Virus record (IMG/VR): IMGVR_UViG_3300044712_000833
Location: 1-64,000 of that record
Length of the DNA: 64,000 bases
DNA from: a virus
Strand: one strand, 5' to 3'
Of the stretch, positions 42,401-51,218 are shown piece after piece (the first letter of the stretch is position 1; each line of letters opens with the position of its first letter). The translations under genes and the position numbers were made by a program. The notes under the pieces are model-generated. The model was given only the letters and a program-made list of their open reading frames with translations. It did not search any database and was not told the origin of the DNA.

Positions 42401-43640
42401 TTCATTTGTTGACATGCAAGGAAAAGCGTTGAATAGCACAGAGGCTATATATAAGTACTTAACCTCTGGAGATGCGGCATTTAATGATTTTGTCCGTCAA
42501 GCAGCTAATATCACTGGAATGAGTGTTCAACAAATAATGCAACAAATAAATATGATGTTGCTTAAGACACAGCAAAACGCATATGCTGTTGAAAATAGTC
42601 TTAGAGGAATGTCAGGAGTTGCTTATGGTGGTGGTGGTAATTATGACCCTCTTAGATATGCTATTCCAACACAACAATCAACCATAGATACCGACCTTGG
42701 GATATTTACTCCAGCCCCTTCTGGTTATCAATATCCGGGTGGACTTTCTGATTATTCTGGTGGTGGAGGAGGGACATCATCTCAAAACGCAGAATTAGAA
42801 CAACAAAGAGACTTAGAAAAGCAAATTCAAGAAATAGAAAAGCAAATTGAAGATGCCCGTAAAAACGCAGTTGATGATTTAAAAGATCAATTGGATGTAT
42901 ATAAAGATATAATTGATGCAAGAAAAGAAATCATAGATACTTTAGCAGATGAAAGAGCCTATCAACAAGACGTTGAAAATAAAAACAAAGAAATACTCAG
43001 GGTTCAAAATGAATTAGCGACTCTTCAATTTGATACGTCGGAAGAAGCTAACGCTAGAAGACTTGAACTTCAAGATGAGTTATCTAATCTCAATCAAGAT
43101 TTAGAAAATATTCAATACGATCAATCTGTTGAGGTTCAGAAAAAAGCTTTAGACGATGAATACAGTTCTTTTGAAAGTAAAATAAACTCTATGATTAAGC
43201 AAATAGAAGGTATTCAGGCAACTAGCGTTTCAGATTTCGCAAATCAATTGTCTTCTATAATGGCATCTCTTTCAACTCCACCTAAAGGTTCTTCCTTTGA
43301 TCACAATACAACTCCTACTTTTCATGAAGGAGGTGTAGTCGGAAAAGGGATGTCTTTGAAGAGTAATGAAATGTTTGCAAAGCTTTTGAAGGGTGAAGTT
43401 GTTTCTACTCCTAACCAAATAGACACATTTATGAACAAAACTCTTCCTCAAATGATAGATGGAACATCTAATTTTGCTGGAGGAAACATTGAGTTAAACA
43501 TGCCAGTGAACATAAACGGAAATGCAGGAGACTCAATAATTCCAGATTTAGATAAGTTTGCAGAAAAACTTTTGACTAGACTTCAACAAATGATGAATCA
43601 ACGTGGTTGGAATAGACGCGGAGATTTATTCCAAATGTAA
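39438..43640 (+). CDS. Tail tape measure protein (1400 aa)
   Basis: The longest gene, with the expected parts: N-terminal coiled coil, a region of TP901-type tape-measure sequence (LGATTLEVAKGSTEWFRQGKT, SVSAQQAGVSMEELASMITV, RAPESIGESFKTMFARYQ), two hydrophobic stretches (about 560-640), and a long C-terminal coiled coil with repeated KQIEDARK-type heptads. It sets tail length and is ejected ahead of DNA. By the usual rule of about 1.5 A per residue, the tail would be near 200 nm. AAAGGAGG precedes the ATG. Confidence 0.9.
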   Translation: MAGNNYKLLLEAQLDPQKIQAQINALSNKSVMNIKMDFAQGDMAKFEAELEKIKTKASSIGKVTLFGSEKDGVTGINRAVVEYKDALGNVVQEYLQINSEVAITQKYTENIAKDKKEILALETKSLALEKKQADEMERAGKEADLFLAKSKNLASTPSVQAAIGKATDLKNAVSEGDIAKVRKFKDELDLAKAALQTGRTGLDSWSEGMRNAIKQTIEYATSVGLVYGALSQLREGIQYLTDLDKQMTAIQVVTGYTDEQIGKLSLQFNGLAKDLGATTLEVAKGSTEWFRQGKTIEETSQLMESSMMMSKLANMDSAQSTEYLTSIINGFKLEAQDTQDVISKLVSLDNEFATSTSEIASAMQRSSVSAQQAGVSMEELASMITVVSDVSRRAPESIGESFKTMFARYQDILSGQVDEEGMGINNVGKALERVGVSIRDVDGGFRDFGDVLDDLYPKWHSLNEVEQANILKALAGTRQRESLLVLLENETKYRKALTVQMESEGLAAERYATYLDSVEAAQNRAKSSIEKLWMTTTNSDVIKNFYNITAAILESVDAMGGLVPLLTTVGAAYLAFSGKITSASLAMAMSKISIDGIILSIYDLGVAIDTLLISNPVGWAILLVGGIVMIANAIPTTIERLDTLNEKFKTIQNEIKKVSQESNKISELANKFEELSKIKNKDAQQTQDWIDVQNQLKEMMPSLIGHYDEYGNFIIQDTDAIAGLIDQTERLIEVQKRLDELKSEAEETSSKRAGLLEKLYNESQTEFLRGTGAVKSQEQIKESVELYKEALEKEKGTFQLMGYQSQLAYIEGLKNPDLKQLFIDYQNDLYQSYANQASSGRLTGLAAMYGEYPTPPLEEYAGFSETISKLNSQFSDLNSLIEKSSSSQLEFSDIQKIPEEYLDALSVENGQLRLNVDLIKEKQVAEAEAAYKSAVAAGESEKYTEVLRLYYEQLKESQNIMLNGVEVTAGAFNQLAWSIAQNAAMSGNSFVDMQGKALNSTEAIYKYLTSGDAAFNDFVRQAANITGMSVQQIMQQINMMLLKTQQNAYAVENSLRGMSGVAYGGGGNYDPLRYAIPTQQSTIDTDLGIFTPAPSGYQYPGGLSDYSGGGGGTSSQNAELEQQRDLEKQIQEIEKQIEDARKNAVDDLKDQLDVYKDIIDARKEIIDTLADERAYQQDVENKNKEILRVQNELATLQFDTSEEANARRLELQDELSNLNQDLENIQYDQSVEVQKKALDDEYSSFESKINSMIKQIEGIQATSVSDFANQLSSIMASLSTPPKGSSFDHNTTPTFHEGGVVGKGMSLKSNEMFAKLLKGEVVSTPNQIDTFMNKTLPQMIDGTSNFAGGNIELNMPVNINGNAGDSIIPDLDKFAEKLLTRLQQMMNQRGWNRRGDLFQM

Positions 43641-43647
43641 TACACCT

Positions 43648-43685
43648 AATAAAAGAAGAGATATAAAAATCTCTTCTTTTATTTT
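43648..43685 (+). terminator. Rho-independent terminator
   Basis: A 12-bp perfect stem (AAAAGAAGAGAT with ATCTCTTCTTTT) with a T-rich 3' side. Confidence 0.8.
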
Positions 43686-43700
43686 AGAAAGGAGAAATAA

Positions 43701-44504
43701 ATGAGCTTTTACGGAAAGTCTTTCCTGTATGATTCAACTCCAAGTGAGTTATATGGGTTGTACATTGCTAACATTGACGCAAATGCTGTGAATGCTTCTA
43801 TGGGTTCTTCGTCTATGGATATTTATGAGAAGAAAATATTTAGAAAAGCTACACCATATTTTTATGGAAGCACGCCCTCTCCGAAGCTTGAATTCGAATT
43901 TTCAGCGTTTGCAGAGCAAGAGCTAGATGCTACCCAGTTTGAGTTAATTCAGAAGTGGTTATTTTCTTCTCGAACATATAAGAGATTTGCAATCGATCAA
44001 CCTGATATTCAAAATATATATTTTAATGCAATTTTAAATGATCCTAAAATACAGCGTGTAGGAAATTTCATTCAAGGATTTAGTTGTACAGTAACTTGCG
44101 ATAGTCCTTTTGCATATCGCTATCCTCAAACAACGACATATACATATACTTCATCTGTTGTGGATTCAACAGAGGTTTATTATAACATGTCTGATGATAC
44201 TGGTGATTATTTATATCCCACTCAGTTAATTATTACTATGAACAATACTGATGGAGAAGTTAGTATTACAAACTTAGATGATAATAATCGAATTATGAGT
44301 TTTACTGGTGTTCAACCGAATGAAATATTAACTGTTAGTCCGTTATATCAAACTATTGAATCCTCAACAGGACTCAAACGAATGGGAAATTTTAATAAAA
44401 AGTTTCTACGATTAGTTCCCAATAAAAATAGACTTAGAATTCAAGGAAATGTTGAATCAATAGTAATGATAAATCAATGGGTAGCGAAAAAAATTTCCGG
44501 GTAG
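43701..44504 (+). CDS. Distal tail protein (Dit-like), 267 aa
   Basis: The gene after the tape measure in siphoviruses encodes Dit, and this sequence fits: an N-terminal beta region (YDSTPSELYGLYIANI, then FYGSTPSPKLEFEFSAF), the helix FELIQKWLFSSRTYKRF, and a galectin-like C-terminal half. Dit forms the hexameric hub of the tail tip. The ribosome site is GAAAGGAG. Confidence 0.75.
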   Translation: MSFYGKSFLYDSTPSELYGLYIANIDANAVNASMGSSSMDIYEKKIFRKATPYFYGSTPSPKLEFEFSAFAEQELDATQFELIQKWLFSSRTYKRFAIDQPDIQNIYFNAILNDPKIQRVGNFIQGFSCTVTCDSPFAYRYPQTTTYTYTSSVVDSTEVYYNMSDDTGDYLYPTQLIITMNNTDGEVSITNLDDNNRIMSFTGVQPNEILTVSPLYQTIESSTGLKRMGNFNKKFLRLVPNKNRLRIQGNVESIVMINQWVAKKISG

Positions 44505-44512
44505 GAGGTTAA

Positions 44513-47230
44513 ATGGAACAACAATTTGATAAATTTGGCGTACCAGAAACTCCTTATATAATTTTATGTAATCCAGATAAAAGCGAACTTTACTCGCTTG
44601 GTCTTGCATATGACACGAAAATAACAAAAAGATTTAATGCAATTAGTGAATTTACATTTACATTTCCTAAAAGTATTGATGGTGGTCAAACAAATCTAAC
44701 AGCGTATGACTATATTCAAAGCAAAAGATTAATTTTGATTGAGAATTATGGGTATTTTCAAATCATTGATCCAGACGAAGACCTCGATGGCGCAACCCCA
44801 TTAAAAAAAGCAAAATGTCAATCTTTAGAAATAGAATTAGTTTCAAAAAGAGTGACGGCATATGGCGGAACAAAACCGTTATGGAATCCATTAGACTCTA
44901 CGGATACAGTTTTGGGTGACATGATAGAACTTGCCCCGAATTGGAGCATCGGTCATGTCGATAGTGGTTTTATAGGTGTTTATAGAACATTCAATGTTTC
45001 AGACACCAATGTTTACAATTTCTTGACAAACGATGTTTCTAAGGCATTCGAAGCTGTTTTTATATTTGATACTTTCACCAGAACAATTAATGTTTACGAA
45101 TTATCTAACGCAACAACTCAAACTGATATATTTTTAAGTTTTGATAATGTAATATCCTCTGCTGAATTCAATGAAAAATCAGACGAAGTAACAACCGTTC
45201 TTAGTGTATATGGTGGTGGTGTTCTAAATATCAGAAACGTAAATCCATTAGGTACAGATAAGATTTATAACTTTTCTTATTATCAAAATACAAGTTGGAT
45301 GTCTCAAGGGCTTGTTGACGCTTTAGAATCTTGGGATATAGTTGTTGATACCCAACAACCTTTATACGCTGATGGGCTTACTCTTCTTCAAACATATAAC
45401 GCTGAATTATTAGTTTTACAGGCGGACTTGGCAGATTTAGAATCTGAATATCTTGCTCTTGAAGGTGTAAAAGCAGTTAGAATTCAAGCGAACGAAGATT
45501 TATCTTCCATAAATTCTCAACTTGCCGCAAAACAATTAGAAATAGATAATCAAAACACGCTTATATCGAATAAAGAAAATCAGATAGCAGACGTTACATC
45601 CGATCTTCAATCTATTACAAATCTAGTTTCGTTTGAGACTAATTTCACCCCAGAACAATTACTTGAACTAAATAATTTTATGTTTGAAAATACATATAAA
45701 AACGAAAACATTATTCAAACAGATTCCATGAATCCAGTTGAAATTCAAACTCAAGCCCAATCCTTATATAATCAAGCGCAAAACGTTTTAAGTAGAATTT
45801 CTCAATCTAGATATGAGTTTTCTCTTGATGCCATAAATTATATAGACCTTCAAGAGTTTTCTGTTTTTACAAGTCAAACTGAAATGGGATCAGAAATAAC
45901 TGTTGAGTTGGAAAATGATATTTATATTACGGCAGTTTTATTGGAGTTAGAAGTTCAATTGGATAATCCCGAAAATTTCTCAATGACCTTTAGTAACAGA
46001 CTAAGACTTGATAACGGTTCATTTATGTATTCTGATTTAATGGGTCAAGTTGTAAAAACTGGGTCTGCCGTTTCTTTTGATTCTTTAAAATGGAGTAATT
46101 GGGAAAACGATTATAAAGACGAAGTTACTACTTTCATAACATCTTCTTTAAATGCGGCTGTAAATAATTTAGTTAGTAGTGATAACCAAGACATTCTAAT
46201 AAATCAAAATGGATTGAGAGCAAGACAATGGAATGAATCCACATCTTCTTATGATGATAAGCAAATGTGGATGGTTAACAACATGCTTGCTTTTTCCGAT
46301 GATGGATTTCAAACAGCAAAACTAGCTCTTGGGGAAATAACTCTTCAGGGTGGAGGTAGTGCTTTTGGTCTCGTTGGGGAAGTCGTTGTTGGAAAACTGC
46401 TTGCTGGTAATACATTAACGATAGCAAATGGGGCTAATAATTTTGTTCTTGACGAAACAGGAGCTACATTAAATAACGCTAAATTTAGTATCCAGACCAT
46501 CAATACAAAAATAAATATTGACCCAACTGCAACCAATGTTTTTTCAATTCAGAAAAATGAAGGTGGAACATTCAATAACAAGTTTTGGGTGGATAACAGT
46601 GGTAATGTGAATTTTTCAGGAACATTGAGTGGTGCTAACGGAAGTTTTTCTGGAACATTAACCGCGACAGCAGGTTCTATTGGTGGATTAACTATTAACT
46701 CTCAGGGGATACAGAAAGATAATAATAATTACATTAGAAGTAACGGAGATTTAAAGTGGGGTAGTTTGAGTATTACAGGATCAACGGCAACGTTCTCTGG
46801 GGATATATTTGCTAATAAATTAGTTGGAACTGTTGATTGGTCTCAAATTGTAAACGCTCCTCTCCCAACTGACAGGTTTAACACAGGAAGCGGGTATTCC
46901 GCTAGTGGAATTACAACTAATTCGATGTCTGGAAGTAGAGTTTTTGGCGGAACTATAGCCGGATCAGGTATGACTATTTCTTTGACTGGAACCGGAGTCC
47001 CTACAATTCAAGCTAATAACGGTATAACGTTAGGTGTTGCAGGAGCTTATTCTATTAATGTTGGCAACCCAATTGTTCAAACTTCAACTTTTATTGGAGG
47101 AAATTTACAAGTAACAGATAATATCTACGTTAGTGGTGGGACTGGACTAACGACAAGCAGAAGCGTTAGTACCCCCATAGGAACAAGAGTTATGACATTT
47201 TCACACGGAGTACTGGTTGGTTTTAGTTAA
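44513..47230 (+). CDS. Tail-tip/Tal-like protein (905 aa)
   Basis: The N-terminal 260 residues fit the Tal/gp27-like hub domain (YSLGLAYDTKITKRFNAISEFTFTFP and later SDEVTTVLSVYGG). A coiled coil (about 295-370) and a beta-rich middle follow. The C-terminus has the repeats of phage minor structural proteins (FSGTLSGANGSFSGTL, GSIGGLTINSQGI) and a TVDWSQIVNAP element before a fibre-like end. It likely closes the tail tip and contacts the cell. GTAGGAGG precedes the ATG. Confidence 0.75.
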   Translation: MEQQFDKFGVPETPYIILCNPDKSELYSLGLAYDTKITKRFNAISEFTFTFPKSIDGGQTNLTAYDYIQSKRLILIENYGYFQIIDPDEDLDGATPLKKAKCQSLEIELVSKRVTAYGGTKPLWNPLDSTDTVLGDMIELAPNWSIGHVDSGFIGVYRTFNVSDTNVYNFLTNDVSKAFEAVFIFDTFTRTINVYELSNATTQTDIFLSFDNVISSAEFNEKSDEVTTVLSVYGGGVLNIRNVNPLGTDKIYNFSYYQNTSWMSQGLVDALESWDIVVDTQQPLYADGLTLLQTYNAELLVLQADLADLESEYLALEGVKAVRIQANEDLSSINSQLAAKQLEIDNQNTLISNKENQIADVTSDLQSITNLVSFETNFTPEQLLELNNFMFENTYKNENIIQTDSMNPVEIQTQAQSLYNQAQNVLSRISQSRYEFSLDAINYIDLQEFSVFTSQTEMGSEITVELENDIYITAVLLELEVQLDNPENFSMTFSNRLRLDNGSFMYSDLMGQVVKTGSAVSFDSLKWSNWENDYKDEVTTFITSSLNAAVNNLVSSDNQDILINQNGLRARQWNESTSSYDDKQMWMVNNMLAFSDDGFQTAKLALGEITLQGGGSAFGLVGEVVVGKLLAGNTLTIANGANNFVLDETGATLNNAKFSIQTINTKINIDPTATNVFSIQKNEGGTFNNKFWVDNSGNVNFSGTLSGANGSFSGTLTATAGSIGGLTINSQGIQKDNNNYIRSNGDLKWGSLSITGSTATFSGDIFANKLVGTVDWSQIVNAPLPTDRFNTGSGYSASGITTNSMSGSRVFGGTIAGSGMTISLTGTGVPTIQANNGITLGVAGAYSINVGNPIVQTSTFIGGNLQVTDNIYVSGGTGLTTSRSVSTPIGTRVMTFSHGVLVGFS

Positions 47231-47241
47231 AGGAGAAATAA

Positions 47242-47463
47242 ATGATATATTTAGTTAATAAAATAAAAAAAAGAAATATTTCAGATGAAGGAATTGAATA
47301 TTTTCCTGTAGTTTTATTTGCAGAAGCAGATAATCTTTTAGAAGCTAGTGAAAAAATAATAGATTTTTTAAAGAACTGCAATAATTCATACAGAATGGAT
47401 GATGGCGGATTTTTTATAGCTTTATATCAAATGGCAGAGGAAGTTGAAGTACTAATAAAATGA
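47242..47463 (+). CDS. Small hypothetical protein (73 aa)
   Basis: A short acidic protein with a helix-strand pattern and no recognisable motif. It begins after AAAGGAG behind the Tal-like gene and overlaps the next gene by ATGA, forming a run of four coupled small genes in the tail module. Confidence 0.6.
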   Translation: MIYLVNKIKKRNISDEGIEYFPVVLFAEADNLLEASEKIIDFLKNCNNSYRMDDGGFFIALYQMAEEVEVLIK

Positions 47464-47771
47464 AAAATAAAACTTTGTTTTTTATTTTCAGTTTTTTGTT
47501 TATTTTAAGTCTTTTTGGATTTATAAAGAACAGATTTGAAAATAATTTTATCTATTTGTATGGAGAAAAACAAAAAGTAGAAGACGTTGCTTATATGTAT
47601 TGGTATCCAGAAGATAGTTTAGAGAATGTATCTTATTATAAATTTAAAAAAGAAACTATTCTTTATTGTAAACAAGAAATTGGAAACTATATGCTTTGCG
47701 CTTGGAAATTTTCTTTATTTCAAGAGCCTTTATTTGGATGGATAAAAATGGAGAAATTGAAGAATGAGTAG
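47460..47771 (+). CDS. Small membrane-anchored protein (103 aa)
   Basis: Residues 5-22 are a hydrophobic anchor after a KNK start (FFIFSFLFILSLFGFI), with a mostly extracytoplasmic-type C-terminal domain holding two cysteines. It could be a membrane or exported protein involved in superinfection immunity, but no family is recognised. Coupled to both neighbours by overlaps. Confidence 0.55.
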   Translation: MKNKTLFFIFSFLFILSLFGFIKNRFENNFIYLYGEKQKVEDVAYMYWYPEDSLENVSYYKFKKETILYCKQEIGNYMLCAWKFSLFQEPLFGWIKMEKLKNE

Positions 47772-47961
47772 ATATATAAAAATAGATAAGGGTTTTCAAG
47801 AAATACTTGATAAGATAAATTTTAATTTATCTTTAATTGAGGTAAAGGGAGAATCTGTAATGTACTTATTTAATGGCAGAATGCTCCTTCAACAACTTCT
47901 AGAGAAACCAATAGATGAAGAAGAAATTATAAAAGAAAAAGAATTCAAAAAGGAGGAATAA
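47764..47961 (+). CDS. Small hypothetical protein (65 aa)
   Basis: A short charged helical protein that overlaps both the preceding and the following genes by a few bases. No motif seen. The tight packing supports its reality. Confidence 0.55.
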   Translation: MSRYIKIDKGFQEILDKINFNLSLIEVKGESVMYLFNGRMLLQQLLEKPIDEEEIIKEKEFKKEE

Positions 47962-48320
47962 TGGTTCAAACTTACACAATATATGCCCAAATAAACTCAT
48001 TAGAAGAATTTGGTTTTATTGCTGGAACCTCATTTACATTAAATTACAATGTATACGAACAAGACGGCGTTACTCCTTTAGATATGGGCGGTGCAACTTT
48101 TAAATGGGTTTTGAGTCCATATGGTCAAAATTATAGTGTTCTTGAAAAAACGGGGGTAATTACAGGAGTGGGAACGGCAGAAGTTCAATTAGATACTATA
48201 GATACATTGACTCTTTCGGGAAAATATATTCAACAGCCAGTGGTTGTTTCTTTTAGTGGTGAAGAGTATCGTCCCGGTCAAGGTGTTATACTTTTTGTAC
48301 CTCAGACTCCGTTGGCTTAA
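47961..48320 (+). CDS. Baseplate upper protein-like domain (BppU N-terminal type), 119 aa
   Basis: A single beta-sandwich: FTLNYNVYEQDGVTPLDMGGATFKW, a middle strand set, and a GKYIQQPVVVSFSGEEYRPGQG segment, as in the N-terminal BppU/phage Ig-like domains that attach fibres to the baseplate. The ribosome site is AAAGGAGG. A disabled nuclease cassette follows. Confidence 0.65.
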   Translation: MVQTYTIYAQINSLEEFGFIAGTSFTLNYNVYEQDGVTPLDMGGATFKWVLSPYGQNYSVLEKTGVITGVGTAEVQLDTIDTLTLSGKYIQQPVVVSFSGEEYRPGQGVILFVPQTPLA

Positions 48321-48324
48321 CTCC

Positions 48325-48353
48325 TTGACAAAATAATGCTTTTATGGTAGAAT
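48325..48353 (+). promoter_or_regulatory. Cassette 4 promoter
   Basis: TCCTTGACA, 17 bp, TAGAAT with TATGG before the -10 box, starting 4 nt after the upstream stop codon. Confidence 0.85.
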
Positions 48354-48357
48354 ATTT

Positions 48358-48415
48358 TTGGTAGATAGGGAATCTAGACCTGATAAGAACGTAATCCCAA
48401 ACGTTCTTCTACCAA
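48358..48415 (+). ncRNA. Pseudoknot RNA family copy 4
   Basis: P1 TTGGTAGA/TCTACCAA (8 bp) encloses TAGGG, ATCTAGACCTGATAAG and an 8-bp P3 AAGAACGT/ACGTTCTT. GGGA (48368-48371) pairs with TCCC in the P3 loop (48395-48398). Confidence 0.75.
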
Positions 48416-48420
48416 TTTTA

Positions 48421-48477
48421 TTTTCTTTTGATAATATAGAAAACATTTTAGAGAAAATACTATCTGAGTTGAGATAG
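48421..48477 (+). pseudogene. 3' remnant of a cassette nuclease gene
   Basis: Eighteen codons ending in a stop read FSFDNIENILEKILSELR. They match the end of the cassette 3 nuclease (YDNIEKILEETLQELERS) in position and sequence. There is no start codon upstream in frame and no nuclease domain. The remnant lies between the cassette RNA and terminator, as expected if the body of the gene was deleted. Confidence 0.65.
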
Positions 48478-48490
48478 TGTTTTTTATTTT
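48457..48490 (+). terminator. Cassette 4 terminator
   Basis: ACTATCT/AGATAGT stem followed by a T run, overlapping the stop of the nuclease remnant just as in cassette 1. Confidence 0.8.
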
Positions 48491-48507
48491 AAGGAGGATT
48501 TTAAATA

Positions 48508-48915
48508 ATGGCTATTACATATTACAGCGCAAATAGAATTTTAGATTATAACTTCGGAGGAACCTCGTACTCTGTTCCAAGTTCCTTTTACTTTTGTTTA
48601 TCTACAACTACCATCAATATTGATGGATCGGGGGCAACTGAACCTTCGGGTGGAGCTTATGCTAGAGTTGCTTTGACTAATAACAAGACCAACTGGGGCA
48701 ACGCTTCAAACGCCGTACTAACAAATTCAACAGCGGTTCAGTTTGCCGAGTCCACCTCTTCATGGGGTACGATAACTTATGTTTTCTTAAGCGATGCCTC
48801 TTCAGCAGGAAATGTCTGGTATTATGATGCTTTATCACCGGCACGAACAGTCGCCTCGGCAACTACGGTTTTATTCGCTATTGGCGCAATAACCGTTCAA
48901 ATGACAAACAGCTAG
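48508..48915 (+). CDS. Tail fibre-type protein (135 aa)
   Basis: A beta-rich protein with NRILDYNFGGTSYSVPSSFY at the start and SSWGTITYVFLSDASSAGNVWYYD later, as in small phage tail/fibre proteins. AAGGAGG precedes the ATG, and favoured codons point to a virion component. Specific role unknown. Confidence 0.6.
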   Translation: MAITYYSANRILDYNFGGTSYSVPSSFYFCLSTTTINIDGSGATEPSGGAYARVALTNNKTNWGNASNAVLTNSTAVQFAESTSSWGTITYVFLSDASSAGNVWYYDALSPARTVASATTVLFAIGAITVQMTNS

Positions 48916-48924
48916 GAGTCTAAA

Positions 48925-49413
48925 ATGACTCCTCCTGTCAATCAAAAAACATTCAATTTAGTAAATCGAATTTCCAAATCTTTTGATTTAATAATAGATA
49001 ATTTTGCTTATGCGGCAACATTGTTATTTAGAATAGCTTTTAAGATAACACTTACTTTTTCTCCTAAGTTTTTAATTGGATTTGTATCAATCATCAACTT
49101 AAGAAGAATTAAATTAATTATATCTCAAATGAAACTTCGGGTATCTATAACACAAACGATTAATGCTAGAAGAGTTAGAATTCTATACATAATGAAAGAA
49201 AGAGCTAGTTTATCATTAATCAATTATATTAGATTAAGAATTACAGCGACTACTAAAGCTATTCAAAAAGCAATAACAAATATAATTATTAAAAAGGTTA
49301 CAATTACAGCCGTTCCTATTTTAGCGCAGTTCTTTACTTTGGGTTATTATGATCCCCAAACATTAGGGACGTTAGATGTACTAACTTTAGGTCAAATGGA
49401 TTATACTACTTAG
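48925..49413 (+). CDS. Basic helical tail-module protein (162 aa)
   Basis: The sequence is rich in Ile, Arg, Lys and Thr with alternating hydrophobic and basic residues and almost no acidic ones in the middle, so it is unusually basic for a virion fibre. The end (YYDPQTLGTLDVLTLGQMDYTT) resembles short structural tails of phage proteins. It lies between two fibre-type genes. Function unknown. Confidence 0.5.
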   Translation: MTPPVNQKTFNLVNRISKSFDLIIDNFAYAATLLFRIAFKITLTFSPKFLIGFVSIINLRRIKLIISQMKLRVSITQTINARRVRILYIMKERASLSLINYIRLRITATTKAIQKAITNIIIKKVTITAVPILAQFFTLGYYDPQTLGTLDVLTLGQMDYTT

Positions 49414-49425
49414 AAAGGAAAATAA

Positions 49426-51207
49426 ATGTCAACAACTACACCTAATTTAACTTTAACTCTGTACGACTCAACGACAGATCAGGTAGTAACCTTTGCGACT
49501 TTTAGAGCGGTATGGGGCGGAACTGCTACAACATCAAATTTTTATAGAATAGATACTTGGGCTGGAACAGTCAATAGCTCAATATCAACTCTTCAAAACC
49601 AAAGGGGAGCAATCACAGTTTCCGCAGCATATATATCAGCGAACTATTATGAAGCAACTGTCTCATCGATTTCTGCATATACTACTAATATGAATATTTT
49701 GTTGAAGTTAGACACAGATTCCAATGGAACAGTTACATTAAACATAAACTCGTTAGGGACAAAATCTGTAACAAAAGTAAATAGTTCTGGTACTATAGTG
49801 AATATTACTGGAGCAGAACTTCAATCGGGAAGATATTATCTTTTTACATATGATGGTACACAGTGGGTTTGGGTAAATGCTACTTCGGCAGATCAAATAT
49901 ATCACGGTGGAACTTCTGGAAATGTTGTTTTGGTGGCTTCTGATGGTGCTATATCAGATTCTTCCACTCCAGCTACAGTCGTTGGAGGAGCTATTTATAA
50001 CGCAACTGCGAAAACAACCCTTGCTGATGCTGATACAGTTGGTATAACAGACAGCGCGGCTTCCAATGTACTAAAGAAAATTACATGGGCTAATTTCAAG
50101 ACAGCTATCGGAACAGCTTTAGGTGCTATAATAAACGCTCTTACTGCAAAAACCACTCCTGTTGGTGCTGATACGATTGTAATTGGAGATAGCGCAAGCA
50201 CATACGCAAGTAAACAGGTTCTTCTTAGTAATTTATACAAGGCTCTTGGTACAGGAACTCCTTCTGCTTCTACTGCCCTTTTAGGGGATGGATCATGGGG
50301 GAATGTATCTGGGAGCAATTATTACAGCCTTTTATCTAACGGAAAGTTTGTTGTTACTGTTTCATCAAATAATCTTACAGTTGCAATAAAGACATTATCT
50401 GGATCAGACCCTAGTTCTGGCAGTCCAGTTGGAGTGATTATTGGAGGAAATAATGTTAGCATCACTTCTGCTTTGTCTGTTACAGCTAATGCCGCAACAA
50501 ATTGGGCTGGAAGAGGGGGAAGCAAGTTTGCTACCATTGAACAAGATTGGTATGTGTATTTAGGATATAACGCCACCGATGGGGTTACAGTAGGATTTTC
50601 CCCAATTCCTTATGCTACACTGTATTCAGATTTTTCAACTACAAGTACTGCTGAAACTTATTGTAAAATATCAACAATCACAAATGCAACAAGTAGTGAT
50701 CCTTATGTAAACATTGGAAAATTTGGAGCTACTTTATCTGCTGGTGCAGGTTACACATGGACAGTTCCTACTTTTACAAATTCAAATATAACTTATTTTC
50801 CGACTCCGTACTCAAGAGTTTTAACTTATGTTCCTACATTAACAAATGTTACAGCTGGTAACGGAACGCTAACTGGAAGATACTATAGAACTGGTCGAAG
50901 AGTTGATTATGATATAACATTTGTTTTAGGTTCTACTTCTTCTGTTAGTGGTCCTGTTACTATGGATTTACCTACAACTCCAGCAAGTCATGGATCAACA
51001 TATCTCACTAGTGGTACTGCTATAATTAGAGATACCGGAACGGCTCTTTTTAATGGCATTACTCCATTAACTAGTGGGTCTAGTGTGGTTTTGTATGTAT
51101 TTAATGCTTCTGGAACATATGGAGTTCAAACAGCAACTTCTTCAACAGTTCCGATGACATGGACAAATACAGATGAGTTTTCTGTTAGTGGCTTTTATAT
51201 AGAGTAA
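49426..51207 (+). CDS. Tail fibre protein (593 aa)
   Basis: An N-terminal anchoring part (YDSTTDQVVTFATFRAVWGG) is followed by a beta-rich section and two copies of the phage-fibre repeat KTTLADADTVGITDSAASNV / KTTPVGADTIVIGDSASTYA. The C-terminal domain (LTGRYYRTGRRVDYDITFVL) looks like a receptor-binding or trimerising tip. It starts after GAAAGGA. Confidence 0.7.
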   Translation: MSTTTPNLTLTLYDSTTDQVVTFATFRAVWGGTATTSNFYRIDTWAGTVNSSISTLQNQRGAITVSAAYISANYYEATVSSISAYTTNMNILLKLDTDSNGTVTLNINSLGTKSVTKVNSSGTIVNITGAELQSGRYYLFTYDGTQWVWVNATSADQIYHGGTSGNVVLVASDGAISDSSTPATVVGGAIYNATAKTTLADADTVGITDSAASNVLKKITWANFKTAIGTALGAIINALTAKTTPVGADTIVIGDSASTYASKQVLLSNLYKALGTGTPSASTALLGDGSWGNVSGSNYYSLLSNGKFVVTVSSNNLTVAIKTLSGSDPSSGSPVGVIIGGNNVSITSALSVTANAATNWAGRGGSKFATIEQDWYVYLGYNATDGVTVGFSPIPYATLYSDFSTTSTAETYCKISTITNATSSDPYVNIGKFGATLSAGAGYTWTVPTFTNSNITYFPTPYSRVLTYVPTLTNVTAGNGTLTGRYYRTGRRVDYDITFVLGSTSSVSGPVTMDLPTTPASHGSTYLTSGTAIIRDTGTALFNGITPLTSGSSVVLYVFNASGTYGVQTATSSTVPMTWTNTDEFSVSGFYIE

Positions 51208-51218
51208 ACAGGAGAAAA

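Noticed and set aside
14554-48415. Hammerhead or other known self-cleaving ribozyme in the cassette leaders
   Set aside because: CTGA and GAAA words occur, but the full CUGAUGA...GAAA core with three stems is absent. The arrangement also does not match the twister or pistol cores as I recall them.
50322-50576. Antisense genes within the tail fibre and other virion genes
   Set aside because: Long reverse frames here mirror the biased composition of the forward gene and lack ribosome sites and promoters.
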